Source: Saccharospirillum sp. MSK14-1
Lineage (GTDB): Bacteria; Pseudomonadota; Gammaproteobacteria; Pseudomonadales; Natronospirillaceae
Reading direction: 5' to 3'
DNA length: 64,000 nt
NCBI RefSeq assembly: GCF_003054965.1
Contig: NZ_MIES01000006.1
Span: forward strand, 124,001-188,000
Shown: positions 1 to 8,899 of the stretch, piece by piece
How the letters are laid out: each line of letters begins with the position of its first letter
Numbering within the stretch: the stretch's first letter is position 1
Position numbers and translations under genes: made by a program
Notes under the pieces: model-generated
Database searches by the model: none
What the model was told of the DNA's origin: nothing
Seen by the model: only the letters and a program-made list of their open reading frames with translations

Positions 1-320
1 AGGCCAAACAACGCCAGAATCGCCATCGATAAACCCGCAGCAATGCGCACGCCCCAGTCGGGCAACACGCGCATCAACAGCGTCATGGCAACGTGCTCAC
101 CCGAATGCAGCGCCACGGTGGACGACAGCAAACCGATCCAGGGCAAAAACAATCGCGCCAATGAATAGGTCCAGCTCAGCGCGCCGCCCGTGAACAGGGT
201 GTAGAGAAAACCGGTAAAGGATATGGCGAGCATCGCCAGCACACAGAAAATGCACACCGCGATGGCGGCGGTATTAACGCCATCGCTCAACGCCCGCGCT
301 CCTGTTAGAAAGCGCTTCAT
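1..320 (-). CDS. TRAP transporter small permease (DctQ family), partial
   Basis: Membrane subunit of a tripartite ATP-independent periplasmic transporter. Reading leftward from an ATG at 320, the frame is open for 106 codons and runs off the window edge, so the C-terminus is missing. It begins MKRFLTGARALSDGVNTAA, followed by hydrophobic helices (roughly residues 18-42 and 50-70) and a short loop with SGEHVAM, typical of DctQ proteins. It lies 55 bases downstream of the DctP-type binding protein on the same strand, the usual P-Q order. The large permease (DctM) would be outside the window. The substrate cannot be told from this subunit. Confidence 0.8.
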   Translation of the reverse strand, partial: MKRFLTGARALSDGVNTAAIAVCIFCVLAMLAISFTGFLYTLFTGGALSWTYSLARLFLPWIGLLSSTVALHSGEHVAMTLLMRVLPDWGVRIAAGLSMAILALFG

Positions 321-375
321 CACAGACTCCAGAAGTTGACCGACGCGGTTCTTGAGCGTCGGTCAACGGTCAGTT

Positions 376-1440
376 TCAGTTGCCGTAGCGGGCGTAGTCT
401 TGCGCTTCCAGTTCGCTGCCGATGCGTTCGACTTCAGCCCACAGATCGTCGATCAGGCTTTCGTCCAGACCAAAGTCGTTAACGATCCAGTCCTTCCAGG
501 CCGGACGCGCAATCTCGGCCATGCGCTGGCGTTCGCTGGTCGGCATCAGGTAGCACTCTTCAAATACCTCGCAGGATTTTTCCCAGCTGGCGGTGGCAAA
601 GGCACCGGATGCACCATGGCTCAAAGTCACCGCTTCACGCGCGGCTTCAATGATCACCTGCTGATAGTCTTGCGGCAGTTCCTGATACCAGCTTTCGCTG
701 ACCACCCAACTGGCGCTGTTATACACATGGCCGGTCAGCGTGGTGTAGTCGGTCACTTCGTTGAAGTTAAAGGTGGTGTTGAGCACCGGTGCGTTGAACT
801 GACCATCGGCCAGACCGGTTTCCAACGCGGTGATCAATTCGCCCCAGGGCAGCGGTGTCGCCGAGGCGCCGAGCGCATTCATCATCGCAACGTGGGCGGG
901 GTTTTCTTCAACGCGAATGTTGAGGCCTTCCAAATCATCGACGGTGCGAATCAGGCGTTCGTTGTTGGTAAAGGCCACAAAGCCGCCGCCGTCATCGAAG
1001 GTACCGAGGTAACGCATATCGGCGTCGTCGATGGCGCCGCTCATAAAGTCGGCAAACCATTCACCGTCGAAAAACGCCCAGGCCTGACGCCAGTCTTCAA
1101 ACATAAAGGGCGTGGTGACCGCCTGATATTTTGGATAAAACGACGACATCGCACCGGACGTCAAAATGGTCGATTGCAACGCCCGGCCACCGGCCTGCAC
1201 CTGCGAACCGGTTTCCACTTCCGAACCCAGCTGGCCGCCGCCGAAGATGACGACTTCGACCTCACCTTCGGTGCGGGTTTCGACCTGGTTCTTAAAATGC
1301 ACCAAGGCCGGGTAGATGGCGTTGTTGTTCAGGTTTTCCGGAATCAAGGTGGCAATGGCCATTTCGTATTCCGCGGCTTCGGCAACGCCGAACGCCAGGC
1401 CGGCGGTTATCGCCAGCGCCGTTGTCTGCTTGCTGATCAT
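376..1440 (-). CDS. TRAP transporter substrate-binding protein (DctP family)
   Basis: Periplasmic solute receptor of a TRAP uptake system, 354 residues, a normal family length. A Sec signal peptide occupies about residues 1-22 (ISKQTTALAITAGLAFGVAEA). The mature part has the DctP fold signatures: FGGGQLGSEVE near 67-77, the long helix region with SSFYPKYQAVTTPFMFEDW, and the ligand-anchoring segment around LEGLNIRVEENPAHVAMMNALGA followed by PLPWGEL, where TRAP receptors place a conserved arginine that binds substrate carboxylate. A gggagag Shine-Dalgarno precedes the ATG. It is co-directional with dctQ and is probably controlled by the adjacent AraC-type regulator. The natural substrate is unknown, most likely an organic acid. 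Confidence 0.9.
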   Translation of the reverse strand: MISKQTTALAITAGLAFGVAEAAEYEMAIATLIPENLNNNAIYPALVHFKNQVETRTEGEVEVVIFGGGQLGSEVETGSQVQAGGRALQSTILTSGAMSSFYPKYQAVTTPFMFEDWRQAWAFFDGEWFADFMSGAIDDADMRYLGTFDDGGGFVAFTNNERLIRTVDDLEGLNIRVEENPAHVAMMNALGASATPLPWGELITALETGLADGQFNAPVLNTTFNFNEVTDYTTLTGHVYNSASWVVSESWYQELPQDYQQVIIEAAREAVTLSHGASGAFATASWEKSCEVFEECYLMPTSERQRMAEIARPAWKDWIVNDFGLDESLIDDLWAEVERIGSELEAQDYARYGN

Positions 1441-1536
1441 GGGTCTCTCCCTTTTTTAAGCGATTATTTTTTGTTTGGTTTATGGAGCCGCTGTGATCGC
1501 GTTAATTCGACTCTAAGGGAGAGCGGTGTGAGGTGC

Positions 1537-1573
1537 TTGCCCGAGGCTCAGGCAAATTTGCCCGAAACTCAGG
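1537..1573. promoter_or_regulatory. Tandem direct repeat, probable AraC-type operator upstream of dctP
   Basis: TTGCCCGAGGCTCAGG (1537-1552) is repeated as TTGCCCGAAACTCAGG (1558-1573), starts 21 bp apart, so both copies face the same side of the helix. AraC/XylS activators typically bind such direct repeats two turns apart. The pair is about 100 bp upstream of the dctP start, and the second copy overlaps the stop codon of the AraC-type gene. Binding by that regulator is an inference. Confidence 0.6.
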
Positions 1574-2354
1574 TACGCAATTCAGAAGGCGCGCAACCGA
1601 AACGACGCCGGCAGGCTCGGCTGAAACTGCCCTGGTCTCGAAAACCCACTTCGGCGGCTATGGTGCCGATCGGCCAGTCGGTTTCACGAAGCAACCAACG
1701 CGCCCGTTGCAGGCGACGCTGTTGAACAAACGCCATAGGTGTCTGACCGGTCTGGGCGCGAAACGCCTGATGAAAATAGCCAGGGCTGAGACAGCACAAG
1801 GCCGCCAGGTCATCGACTTTAATGTCATTGGCCAGATGCGCTTCAACGTAAGCCACCAACTGGTTCATGCTCGACGTCGACAATCGACTGTGCACCGAGG
1901 GCGCTTCTACCGCAGCAGGCCGACGGGTCGGCAGCGATTGATCGTAAAGCCCCAAATAAAGCGTGCGCAGAATCAGCGCCGAAATTTCATCGTGCAGCCC
2001 TGGCGTGACGCTGGCTTGCTGCGCCAGAGTAGCGCCCATCTGTTTCAGCGCGCCGGGCACGCGATAAAAGGTGGGTTGTTCAAACAGGCGCTGAGCGTCG
2101 TCACTGCGCGTGAGTTTGCCCAGCGCCGCGACCGGCAGATCCATCACCAGAGTGGTGTTGCGACCGTCGCCCAGATAATCGTGGTGATAGCCCGACGGGA
2201 TCAAACACCCCATATCGCCAGTGATGCGATTGCCCCGACCTTCAATGCTCAGCTCTGTGTTCCCCGACGTTGCCAGAATCAGCTGATGGTGATCGTGCGA
2301 GTGCGATACCCATTGCTGCGTCAAGGTACAGGTTTGCAATTGGACGATGGCCAT
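1569..2354 (-). CDS. AraC family transcriptional regulator
   Basis: Probable activator of the downstream TRAP genes. About 261 residues from the ATG at 2354, which has an AGGTG ribosome-binding site; an in-frame GTG at 2363 is less likely. The N-terminal half is a cupin-like sensing domain (HSHDHHQLILATSG, then a run of beta strands with GCLIPSGYHHDY). The C-terminal ~100 residues are the double helix-turn-helix of AraC/XylS proteins: VDDLAALCCLSPGYFHQAFRAQTGQTPMAFV and the second HTH with IGTIAAEVGFRDQGSFSRACRRRFGCAPSE. It is transcribed toward dctP. The cupin histidines suggest a small-molecule ligand, perhaps the TRAP substrate. Confidence 0.9.
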   Translation of the reverse strand: MAIVQLQTCTLTQQWVSHSHDHHQLILATSGNTELSIEGRGNRITGDMGCLIPSGYHHDYLGDGRNTTLVMDLPVAALGKLTRSDDAQRLFEQPTFYRVPGALKQMGATLAQQASVTPGLHDEISALILRTLYLGLYDQSLPTRRPAAVEAPSVHSRLSTSSMNQLVAYVEAHLANDIKVDDLAALCCLSPGYFHQAFRAQTGQTPMAFVQQRRLQRARWLLRETDWPIGTIAAEVGFRDQGSFSRACRRRFGCAPSELRT

Positions 2355-2516
2355 GATGAACACCTGAGAATTTAGGTTTCAATGGACGGTCGTTTGGGGT
2401 TGACGAACGGCGTCCGTTTGAATCTATCCCAACGCGTTCGCGCACAAAAATCAACCAGCCAGATTCAGCCCCCCTTTATGCGGCCAATTGCAGGCAAGCG
2501 AACACTCACCTGAAAA

Positions 2517-2558
2517 CTATATATTGACAGCATCTTTGTTAGAGACCACCATATCTAG
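2517..2558. promoter_or_regulatory. Tandem NrdR boxes upstream of nrdA
   Basis: Box 1 is CTATATATTG at 2517-2526, a full match to the CWATATATWG core of the NrdR consensus. Box 2 is CCATATCTAG at 2549-2558, with 8 of 10 matching. Their starts are 32 bp apart, the about three-turn spacing seen for NrdR repressor pairs in front of ribonucleotide reductase operons. NrdR binds with ATP/dATP and represses nrd genes. Confidence 0.75.
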
Positions 2559-2862
2559 GCATTTTGGCCATTCAGTCCCACCAGTGCCCTGAACGTCAGC
2601 CAAGGCCTGGAAAACGCCATAACAGCCCGCCCCGAGTGTTGAAAAACCGTTGTACCGGGGGAGCAAAAAGCAGGATCCGCCGTCGTAATCCTGCCGGTCG
2701 AGGTGACCAAATGCACAGCGAAACGCCCTGCTTTCAGTACCCCTCAGGGCGTTCCTTTTTGACACGCAGCAGGCGGAGGTGACCTGCGGCACAACGGCAG
2801 CAAGCCAGGATGGTTTGCACCGTTCGACGCGTCACCACCAGAAGACAAAACAGGAGACGCAG
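2559..2862 (+). promoter_or_regulatory. Long structured nrdA leader
   Basis: About 300 bases lie between the NrdR boxes and the nrdA start with no convincing gene. The segment holds a perfect 7-bp hairpin, GCAGGAT (2670-2676) with ATCCTGC (2688-2694), and then a terminator-like hairpin at 2722-2760. I do not recognise a cobalamin riboswitch core or another known aptamer. A premature terminator in an RNR leader suggests attenuation, but no antiterminator partner was proved. Confidence 0.45.
2722..2760 (+). terminator. Intrinsic terminator inside the nrdA leader
   Basis: Perfect 9-bp stem AACGCCCTG (2722-2730) and CAGGGCGTT (2745-2753), followed by ccttttt. It is about 100 bases upstream of the nrdA start codon and in the same orientation, so it would stop nrdA transcription before the gene unless bypassed. 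It could alternatively end a short upstream transcript if a second promoter lies between it and nrdA. Confidence 0.65.
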
Positions 2863-5130
2863 GTGAACACTTCTCAAATCACAGTGGCCAAGCGCGACGG
2901 GCATTCAGAACCACTGGACCTCGACAAAATCCACAAAGTCCTCAATTGGGCGGCCGAAGGCCTCGACGATGTGTCAGTTTCCCAGGTGGAACTGAAAGCC
3001 CAGTTGCAGTTTCACGATGGCATCACCACCAGTGACATTCATGAAACGCTGATCAAGGCCGCGGCCGATCTGATCAGTGCGGAAAACCCCGATTACCAAT
3101 ATTTGGCGGCGCGCCTGGCGATCTTCCATTTGCGCAAACGCGCCTATGGTCAGTTCCAGCCGCCCAAACTGCGCGACCACGTAGAAGCCATGGTCGAAGC
3201 TGGCCGCTACGATTCACACCTGTTCACCGACTACTCCGAAGCCGACTACGAAGCGATGGAAAGCTTCCTGCGTCACGAGCGCGACCTGAACTTCTCCTAC
3301 GCTGCCGTTAAGCAACTCGAAGGCAAATACCTGGTGCAAAACCGGGTGACTGGCGATGTCTATGAATCGCCCCAGTTTTTGTATGTACTGATTGCCGCCA
3401 GCCTGTTTTCGTCGTACCCGAAAGAGCAACGTCTGGACATCATCCAGCGTTTCTATGAAGCCGCCTCCACCTTCAAACTGTCGTTGCCGACGCCGCTGAT
3501 GTCTGGCGTACGTACACCGACGCGTCAGTTCAGTTCCTGCGTACTGATCGAATCGGACGACAGCCTCGATTCCATCAACGCGACTTCGGCTGCCATCGTG
3601 CGTTACGTCAGCCAGCGTGCCGGTATCGGCATCAACGCCGGTCGCATTCGCGCCATCGGTTCACCGATTCGCAGCGGCGCGGCGTTCCACACCGGCTGCA
3701 TTCCGTTCTACAAACATTTCCAAACCGCCGTTAAATGCTGCTCACAAGGCGGCGTTCGTGGTGGCGCGGCAACGCTGTTCTACCCGCTGTGGCACCTGGA
3801 AGTGGAAAGCCTGCTGGTCCTGAAAAACAACCGCGGCGTTGAAGAAAACCGCGTGCGTCAGCTCGACTACGGTGTGCAGATCAACCGTCTGCTCTACACC
3901 CGTCTGATTAAAAACCAGCACATCACCCTGTTCAGCCCAGGCGATGTTCCGGGTCTGTACGACGCCTTCTTCGAAGACCAGGAAGAGTTCGAACGTCTGT
4001 ACGCCGAATACGAACAGCGCGAAGACATTCGCAAGAAAACCATTCCGGCGGTGGAACTGTTTTCCACTTTGCTGCAGGAGCGTGCGTCGACCGGTCGTAT
4101 CTACATTCAGAACGTCGACCACTGCAACACTCACGGCGCGTTTGATCCGAAACAGGCACCGGTGCGTCAAAGCAACCTGTGCATGGAAATCACCCTGCCG
4201 ACCAAACCGCTCAACGACATCAACGATGAGAACGGTGAAATCGCTCTGTGTACTCTGGCCGCGTTCAACCTCGGCGCGCTGGAATCACTGGACGAGTTGG
4301 AAGAGTTGTCCGAACTGATCGTGCGTGCCCTCGACAGCCTGCTCGACTATCAGGACTACCCGGTTAAAGCCGCCGAAATCGGTTCCATGAAGCGTCGTAC
4401 GCTGGGCATCGGCGTCATCAACTACGCCTACTACCTGGCCAAGAACGGCAAGAAATATTCCGACGGTTCTGCGCTGGATCTGACCCACGATACCTTCGAA
4501 GCGATTCAATATTATCTGCTCAAGGCATCCAACAAACTGGCGGGCGAATTCGGTGCCTGCTCCGGTTTCAGCGAAACTCAATACGCGGCGGGCAAACTGC
4601 CGATCGACACCTACAAGAAAGACCTCGACAAGGTGTGCAACACCGAGTTGAAACTGGATTGGGAAGGTCTGCGCGCCGACATCAAACGCGACGGTCTGCG
4701 TAACTCAACGCTGACTGCGCTGATGCCGTCCGAGACGTCTTCACAGATCGCCAACGCCACCAACGGTATTGAACCGCCGCGTGGTCTGGTTTCTGTCAAA
4801 ACCTCCAAAGACGGTGTTATGAAGCAGGTGGTCCCGGACATCGCCAACCTCAAAGACCAGTACGAATTGTTGTGGCAACAAGGCAGCAACGAAGGGTATC
4901 TGAACCTGGTGGGTGTCATGCAGAAATTCGTCGACCAGTCAATTTCCGCCAACACCAACTACGACCCAGCCCGCTTCGAAGGTGGCAAGGTGCCGATGCA
5001 GAAACTGATCAGCGATCTGCTCACCGCCTACAAACTGGGCGTCAAAACGCTCTATTACCACAACACCCGAGACGGCGCCGGTGCCGAACTCGAGGACGAT
5101 GATTGCGCATCCGGTGCATGCAAAATCTAA
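2863..5130 (+). CDS. nrdA: Ribonucleoside-diphosphate reductase class Ia, alpha subunit
   Basis: Catalytic large subunit that reduces ribonucleotides to deoxyribonucleotides for DNA synthesis; cytoplasmic, works with NrdB. The GTG at 2863 with AGGAG at 2852-2856 gives 755 residues beginning VNTSQITVAKRDG, matching the known N-terminus. An upstream in-frame GTG at 2779 would add 28 unlikely residues. Visible elements: N-terminal ATP-cone (SEPLDLDKIHKVLNWAAEGL), the redox cysteine in TRQFSSC, the active-site NLCME, the partner cysteine in GEIALCTLAAFNLG, the radical-transfer tyrosine pair in KTLYYHNTRDG, and the C-terminal thioredoxin-reactive CASGACKI. Its expression is probably set by the NrdR boxes and the leader. 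Confidence 0.97.
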   Translation: MNTSQITVAKRDGHSEPLDLDKIHKVLNWAAEGLDDVSVSQVELKAQLQFHDGITTSDIHETLIKAAADLISAENPDYQYLAARLAIFHLRKRAYGQFQPPKLRDHVEAMVEAGRYDSHLFTDYSEADYEAMESFLRHERDLNFSYAAVKQLEGKYLVQNRVTGDVYESPQFLYVLIAASLFSSYPKEQRLDIIQRFYEAASTFKLSLPTPLMSGVRTPTRQFSSCVLIESDDSLDSINATSAAIVRYVSQRAGIGINAGRIRAIGSPIRSGAAFHTGCIPFYKHFQTAVKCCSQGGVRGGAATLFYPLWHLEVESLLVLKNNRGVEENRVRQLDYGVQINRLLYTRLIKNQHITLFSPGDVPGLYDAFFEDQEEFERLYAEYEQREDIRKKTIPAVELFSTLLQERASTGRIYIQNVDHCNTHGAFDPKQAPVRQSNLCMEITLPTKPLNDINDENGEIALCTLAAFNLGALESLDELEELSELIVRALDSLLDYQDYPVKAAEIGSMKRRTLGIGVINYAYYLAKNGKKYSDGSALDLTHDTFEAIQYYLLKASNKLAGEFGACSGFSETQYAAGKLPIDTYKKDLDKVCNTELKLDWEGLRADIKRDGLRNSTLTALMPSETSSQIANATNGIEPPRGLVSVKTSKDGVMKQVVPDIANLKDQYELLWQQGSNEGYLNLVGVMQKFVDQSISANTNYDPARFEGGKVPMQKLISDLLTAYKLGVKTLYYHNTRDGAGAELEDDDCASGACKI

Positions 5131-5219
5131 CGCCCAAACGGCCTCACCTTAGGGTGGGGCCGAATTCATTGACCGGTTCGATTTGTAAGAATTTCAGCTG
5201 CGGCTGACAAGGACATTTC

Positions 5220-6344
5220 ATGAGTTACAAAACATTCAACCAGGCCGATTTTAATCCCTTCAGTCAACCGATGTTTTTCGGTGAAACGGTCAACGTGGCG
5301 CGTTACGACCAGCAAAAATACAGCATCTTCGAACGGCTGATTGAAAAGCAGTTGTCGTTTTTCTGGCGCCCGGAAGAAGTCGACCTCAGCGGTGACCGCA
5401 AAGACTTCATCGCTCTGCCCGAACACGAGCAGCATATCTTTTTGAGCAACCTCAAATACCAGACACTGCTCGACAGTGTTCAGGGTCGCTCACCCAACGT
5501 CGCATTGCTGCCGATCGTTTCGCTGCCGGAACTGGAAACCTGGATCGAAACCTGGGCGTTCAGTGAAACCATTCACTCGCGCTCTTATACGCACATCATG
5601 CGTAACGTTCTGACCGAACCGGGCAAAGTCTTCGACGACATCGTTGCCAACCCGGCCATCGTTGCCCGTGCGACCTCGGTGACGCGTTATTACGACGAAC
5701 TGATCGCTCAGACTCAGCGTTATCAAACCGCTTCTGACGAATGGTGCTCCGGCCCCGAAGGCAAAAAAGCACTGCGTGAATTAAAGCGCGCTCTGTACCT
5801 CACCATGGTGTCGGTCAACGTGCTCGAAGCGATTCGTTTTTACGTCAGCTTCGCCTGCAGTTTTGCCTTTGCCGAACGTTCCAAGATGGAAGGTAACGCC
5901 AAGATCATTCGCTTTATTGCCCGCGACGAAGCGCTGCATTTAACCGGCACCCAGCACATGCTGAACCTGATGGCCAAAGGTCAGGACGATCCGGAAATGG
6001 GTGAAATTGCCGCCGAAGAACAAGGCACCCTGGTGCAGATATTCAAAGAGGCCGCCGAGCAGGAACGCGAATGGGCCAAGTACCTGTTTAAAGACGGTTC
6101 GATGATCGGTCTGAACGCCGACATTCTGGGTCAGTACGTCGAACACATCACCGACCAACGCTTAGCGGCACTCGGTCAGCAACCGTTATTCGGCGCGCCG
6201 AAAAACCCGCTGCCGTGGATGGACGCCTGGTTGCAAAGTGACTCGGTACAGGTTGCCCCTCAGGAAACCGAAATCACCACCTACCTGGTGGGCGCCATTC
6301 ACTCGGATGTCGACGCCGATGCCCTGGGTGACTTCGAGTTGTGA
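5220..6344 (+). CDS. nrdB: Ribonucleoside-diphosphate reductase class Ia, beta subunit
   Basis: Small subunit carrying the di-iron tyrosyl-radical cofactor; 374 residues. The iron ligands and radical tyrosine are all present in their motifs: Asp in [14 protein letters not shown], Glu/His/Tyr in [16 protein letters not shown], Glu in [11 protein letters not shown], and Glu/His in [13 protein letters not shown]. The C-terminal acidic tail ([12 protein letters not shown]) is the usual anchor for NrdA. It starts 89 bases after nrdA; that gap contains a GGCC-TCACC/GGTG-GGGCC hairpin without a U-tract. Because the cofactor needs iron, this operon depends on the iron-uptake genes that surround it. 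Confidence 0.97.
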   Translation: MSYKTFNQADFNPFSQPMFFGETVNVARYDQQKYSIFERLIEKQLSFFWRPEEVDLSGDRKDFIALPEHEQHIFLSNLKYQTLLDSVQGRSPNVALLPIVSLPELETWIETWAFSETIHSRSYTHIMRNVLTEPGKVFDDIVANPAIVARATSVTRYYDELIAQTQRYQTASDEWCSGPEGKKALRELKRALYLTMVSVNVLEAIRFYVSFACSFAFAERSKMEGNAKIIRFIARDEALHLTGTQHMLNLMAKGQDDPEMGEIAAEEQGTLVQIFKEAAEQEREWAKYLFKDGSMIGLNADILGQYVEHITDQRLAALGQQPLFGAPKNPLPWMDAWLQSDSVQVAPQETEITTYLVGAIHSDVDADALGDFEL

Positions 6345-6607
6345 GTCAGCAACGCTCAGATAACCGCAGCACTCGTAAAGTCACGTTGTTCCCACAGCGT
6401 GACAAAACGGTGCTGCAGCAACTGGAAGATCAGGGGTTTCAGATTCCCTATCAGTGCCGCGAAGGCTACTGCGGCGCCTGCCGCATGACGTTAATCAGCG
6501 GTCGCATCGAAGAGGTAGGCGACCCCATCGCCTTCTGTGGTGCCAACGATATTCTGGCGTGCAGCTGCAAGGTGGTGGTGGATGCCACGGTGGAATTCTG
6601 GGACTGA
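6341..6607 (+). CDS. 2Fe-2S ferredoxin, YfaE-like
   Basis: An 88-residue plant-type ferredoxin. The cluster motif is visible as [13 protein letters not shown] with the fourth cysteine in DILACSCKV. The GTG start overlaps the nrdB stop by four bases (GTGA), so translation is coupled. In Escherichia coli the equivalent gene yfaE sits at the same place and supplies electrons to maintain or restore the NrdB di-iron tyrosyl cofactor; that role is inferred here from family and position. It is short even for YfaE but has the complete beta-grasp core. Confidence 0.9.
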   Translation: MSQQRSDNRSTRKVTLFPQRDKTVLQQLEDQGFQIPYQCREGYCGACRMTLISGRIEEVGDPIAFCGANDILACSCKVVVDATVEFWD

Positions 6608-6630
6608 GATGTTGGTTCCGTAAAACGAAA

Positions 6631-6657
6631 AAACCCGGCATTGGCCGGGTTTTTTTT
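6631..6657 (+). terminator. Intrinsic terminator of the nrd operon
   Basis: Stem AACCCGGC (6632-6639) with GCCGGGTT (6644-6651), loop ATTG, followed by a run of T. The preceding A-run makes it potentially bidirectional, so it may also end the convergent TonB-receptor transcript. Confidence 0.9.
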
Positions 6658-6679
6658 ATGCCTGATTAAGTGTCGGTTA

Positions 6680-8719
6680 TCAGAAACGATAGTCGACGGT
6701 TAAGCCAAAGGTACGGGGGGTGGCGACACGAGCTTCTTTTACTGTCCGAGTAGACTGACTCAGAATGACGGTTTCATTGGTCAGGTTTCGGCCATAAAGA
6801 CGCACGGTGAAATCATCATTTTCGTAGCCAACAGCGCTGTTGAGGACGTAGTAATCACCCGCCTTGTGGTCTTCGTTATTGGTACCATCCGAGTAGTATT
6901 CGCCAACGTAGTTTGCGCTGCCATTTAAGAACACACCCGAGTTCCAATTTTGTTTTGCACCCAGACTGGCATTGAATGCCGGCGCATTAGCGAACTCATT
7001 ACCTTCCAAATCGGCAACAGCACCCGACGCCTCAGTTACTTCCGTGCTCAGAACACCCATGGAGGCCGTCAGCGACAGCCCTGCCGTTGCTTGCAGGCTG
7101 GCACTTAATTCAGCACCAAAGTTACGGCCGGATTCAACGTTCACGATTTTGCCACCAGAGAAATTTTGGAAATCGCTGTAATCGTTATAGAACAGGGCCG
7201 TATCAACCACCAAGCCACCTTCCAACATGCTCAAGTGACTCAGCAATTCGTAGGTGATGACTTCTTCACGATCAAATTCGTAATAGTCATAGCTACCGTC
7301 AAAGGCAACAGCGCCGCCGCCGGGCGTATAACCTTTGCGTACGGTGGCAGTAACGGTGTTCTGCGGCAGGAATTCATAGCTTGCACCAACCTTTGGCAGT
7401 AATACCAACGTATCCACATCGGAATCCAACGGATTGCCGTAAGCGCTGACATCCCGTTTTTGATTTTCCGCTTCCAGTCGCCCACCGGCGATCAGGTTGA
7501 GGCTGTCGGTTAAAGCAAAGGTGCTGTCACCGTAGACGGATCCGGTTAAAACAGAACCATCGCCATCGATGCCTGAACCACGAACCACAACGATATCTTG
7601 GGTGCGCTGATAGAAGTTGGTGCCCACTACCGCCTGCAAACGACCGGCGCTGGGGTCGTAAACCAAGCGACTATCCAGGGTGTTGCTCACCTCGGTCACG
7701 TCCATCGACATTCCGATATTTGATGAACCATTACCTGCCATTTCAAAAGACGAATCAACATTGCCATGGGTGTAAGTCACATAGGCGGTTAAGTCGTTCG
7801 ACAGGATGTAATCCATATCCCAGACCAGTGCCTGAGACGTTGAATCGGTAACGCGGTGATTAATATCGGCCAAGTCACCATCGAGCACGTAATCATCATA
7901 CGGCTCAGTCACCCGACGCATGTACTCACCTTCCTGAGTACGCTGATTAAACGTCAACTGGCTGGAGAAATCCGGTAAGAACTCTGGCATCCATAGCAAT
8001 TTGGCGCGCACATCCGTTCGAGTTGTTTCAGCCGGATCCCATGGCCAACCGTCATCGAGTTTGTAGTCAATATAACTGTCTGCCAATGAGCCTTGTGCTG
8101 ACAGGCGGAAGGCCAGCTGATCTTCAATTAATGGACCAGACACCATACCGGCAAGCAATGTTTCTTCATCTGCCGTTTCATAACCGGCACGAACCGCGGC
8201 TTCCCAATCGAATGACGGATCTTTAGTTTTGACGACAACAGCACCCGCACTGGCACTGCGGCCTTGCAAGGTAGATTGTGGACCACGCAAGAATTCGACT
8301 TGCTCAACATCCCACAGCGAATCCAGGTTATAGCCTTCACCGAAGTAGGCGTCACTCATACCATCAATACTGGTGCTGATACGTGGCTTGGCACCGCTGG
8401 TCAATGTCACGCCACCGGCCGTACCGCCAGAGCCGCTGACACCACGCACGTTAGGCACGCCTTCAGCGCCTTCAATGGCGTTCGGTACCAAACTGGTCAG
8501 GTCCATGACCGACTCAAACTGGCCGTTATCGACCTCCTCATCGCTCAGCGCGGTCACCGCAGTGGTGCTTTCTGCCTGGGTGCGCTCAATTTTCTCACCG
8601 GTGATAATCACGGGGGCAAGTGTTTGGGCTGGGGTGGTTTCGGCGGTTGCCGCTTGGCTGAGCATGGCAATGGCCACCGCCAGGCTACTGAGTGCGGTGA
8701 TCGGTCGGTCGAACGTCAT
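6680..8719 (-). CDS. TonB-dependent siderophore-type receptor
   Basis: Outer-membrane gated beta-barrel, 679 residues. Signal peptide residues 1-26 (ending SQAATA). A short N-terminal stretch with APVIITGEKIERT (TonB-box region) leads into a plug domain with SLVPNAIEGAEGVPNVRGVSG, DGMSDAYFGEGYNLDSLWDVEQVEFLRGPQSTLQGRSASAGAVVVKT. The rest is a barrel ending in the classic terminal aromatic motif GLTVDYRF. It is divergent from a Fes-like esterase with a Fur box between them, which points to a ferric catecholate siderophore as ligand. The exact ligand cannot be read from sequence. No tonB/exbBD is in the window. Confidence 0.9.
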   Translation of the reverse strand: MTFDRPITALSSLAVAIAMLSQAATAETTPAQTLAPVIITGEKIERTQAESTTAVTALSDEEVDNGQFESVMDLTSLVPNAIEGAEGVPNVRGVSGSGGTAGGVTLTSGAKPRISTSIDGMSDAYFGEGYNLDSLWDVEQVEFLRGPQSTLQGRSASAGAVVVKTKDPSFDWEAAVRAGYETADEETLLAGMVSGPLIEDQLAFRLSAQGSLADSYIDYKLDDGWPWDPAETTRTDVRAKLLWMPEFLPDFSSQLTFNQRTQEGEYMRRVTEPYDDYVLDGDLADINHRVTDSTSQALVWDMDYILSNDLTAYVTYTHGNVDSSFEMAGNGSSNIGMSMDVTEVSNTLDSRLVYDPSAGRLQAVVGTNFYQRTQDIVVVRGSGIDGDGSVLTGSVYGDSTFALTDSLNLIAGGRLEAENQKRDVSAYGNPLDSDVDTLVLLPKVGASYEFLPQNTVTATVRKGYTPGGGAVAFDGSYDYYEFDREEVITYELLSHLSMLEGGLVVDTALFYNDYSDFQNFSGGKIVNVESGRNFGAELSASLQATAGLSLTASMGVLSTEVTEASGAVADLEGNEFANAPAFNASLGAKQNWNSGVFLNGSANYVGEYYSDGTNNEDHKAGDYYVLNSAVGYENDDFTVRLYGRNLTNETVILSQSTRTVKEARVATPRTFGLTVDYRF

Positions 8720-8816
8720 TGAAGACTCCTATATCATCATTTTCCGTTTAGATGCCGGCCAATCGAAGTCAATAACTGCACGTTCGTACCACGACCAGCC
8801 AAATGCGGTTTCGAAC

Positions 8817-8835
8817 GATAATTATTTTCATTTAC
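8817..8835. promoter_or_regulatory. Fur box between TonB receptor and esterase
   Basis: GATAATTATTTTCATTTAC matches the 19-bp Fur consensus GATAATGATAATCATTATC at 14 of 19 positions. It sits in the 180-bp divergent gap and can serve both genes. Repression by Fur with ferrous iron is the known mechanism. Confidence 0.75.
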
Positions 8836-8899
8836 AATATCAACACAAAGTCTGCCCCTTATGGTTAAGTGCAGATCGAAATCACCAGGAAATAACCAG

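Noticed and set aside
352-1725. Long plus-strand open frame of 457 codons across dctP
   Set aside because: It is the complement of dctP, has no family features and crosses a clear intergenic gap; the minus-strand gene has signal peptide and DctP motifs.
1533-2375. 280-codon plus-strand frame over the AraC gene
   Set aside because: Shadow of the AraC-type regulator; low-complexity Arg/Gln-rich translation with no domain.
2559-2760. Cobalamin riboswitch in the nrdA leader
   Set aside because: The conserved B12-box and other core elements were not found; nrdA is class Ia and does not need B12.
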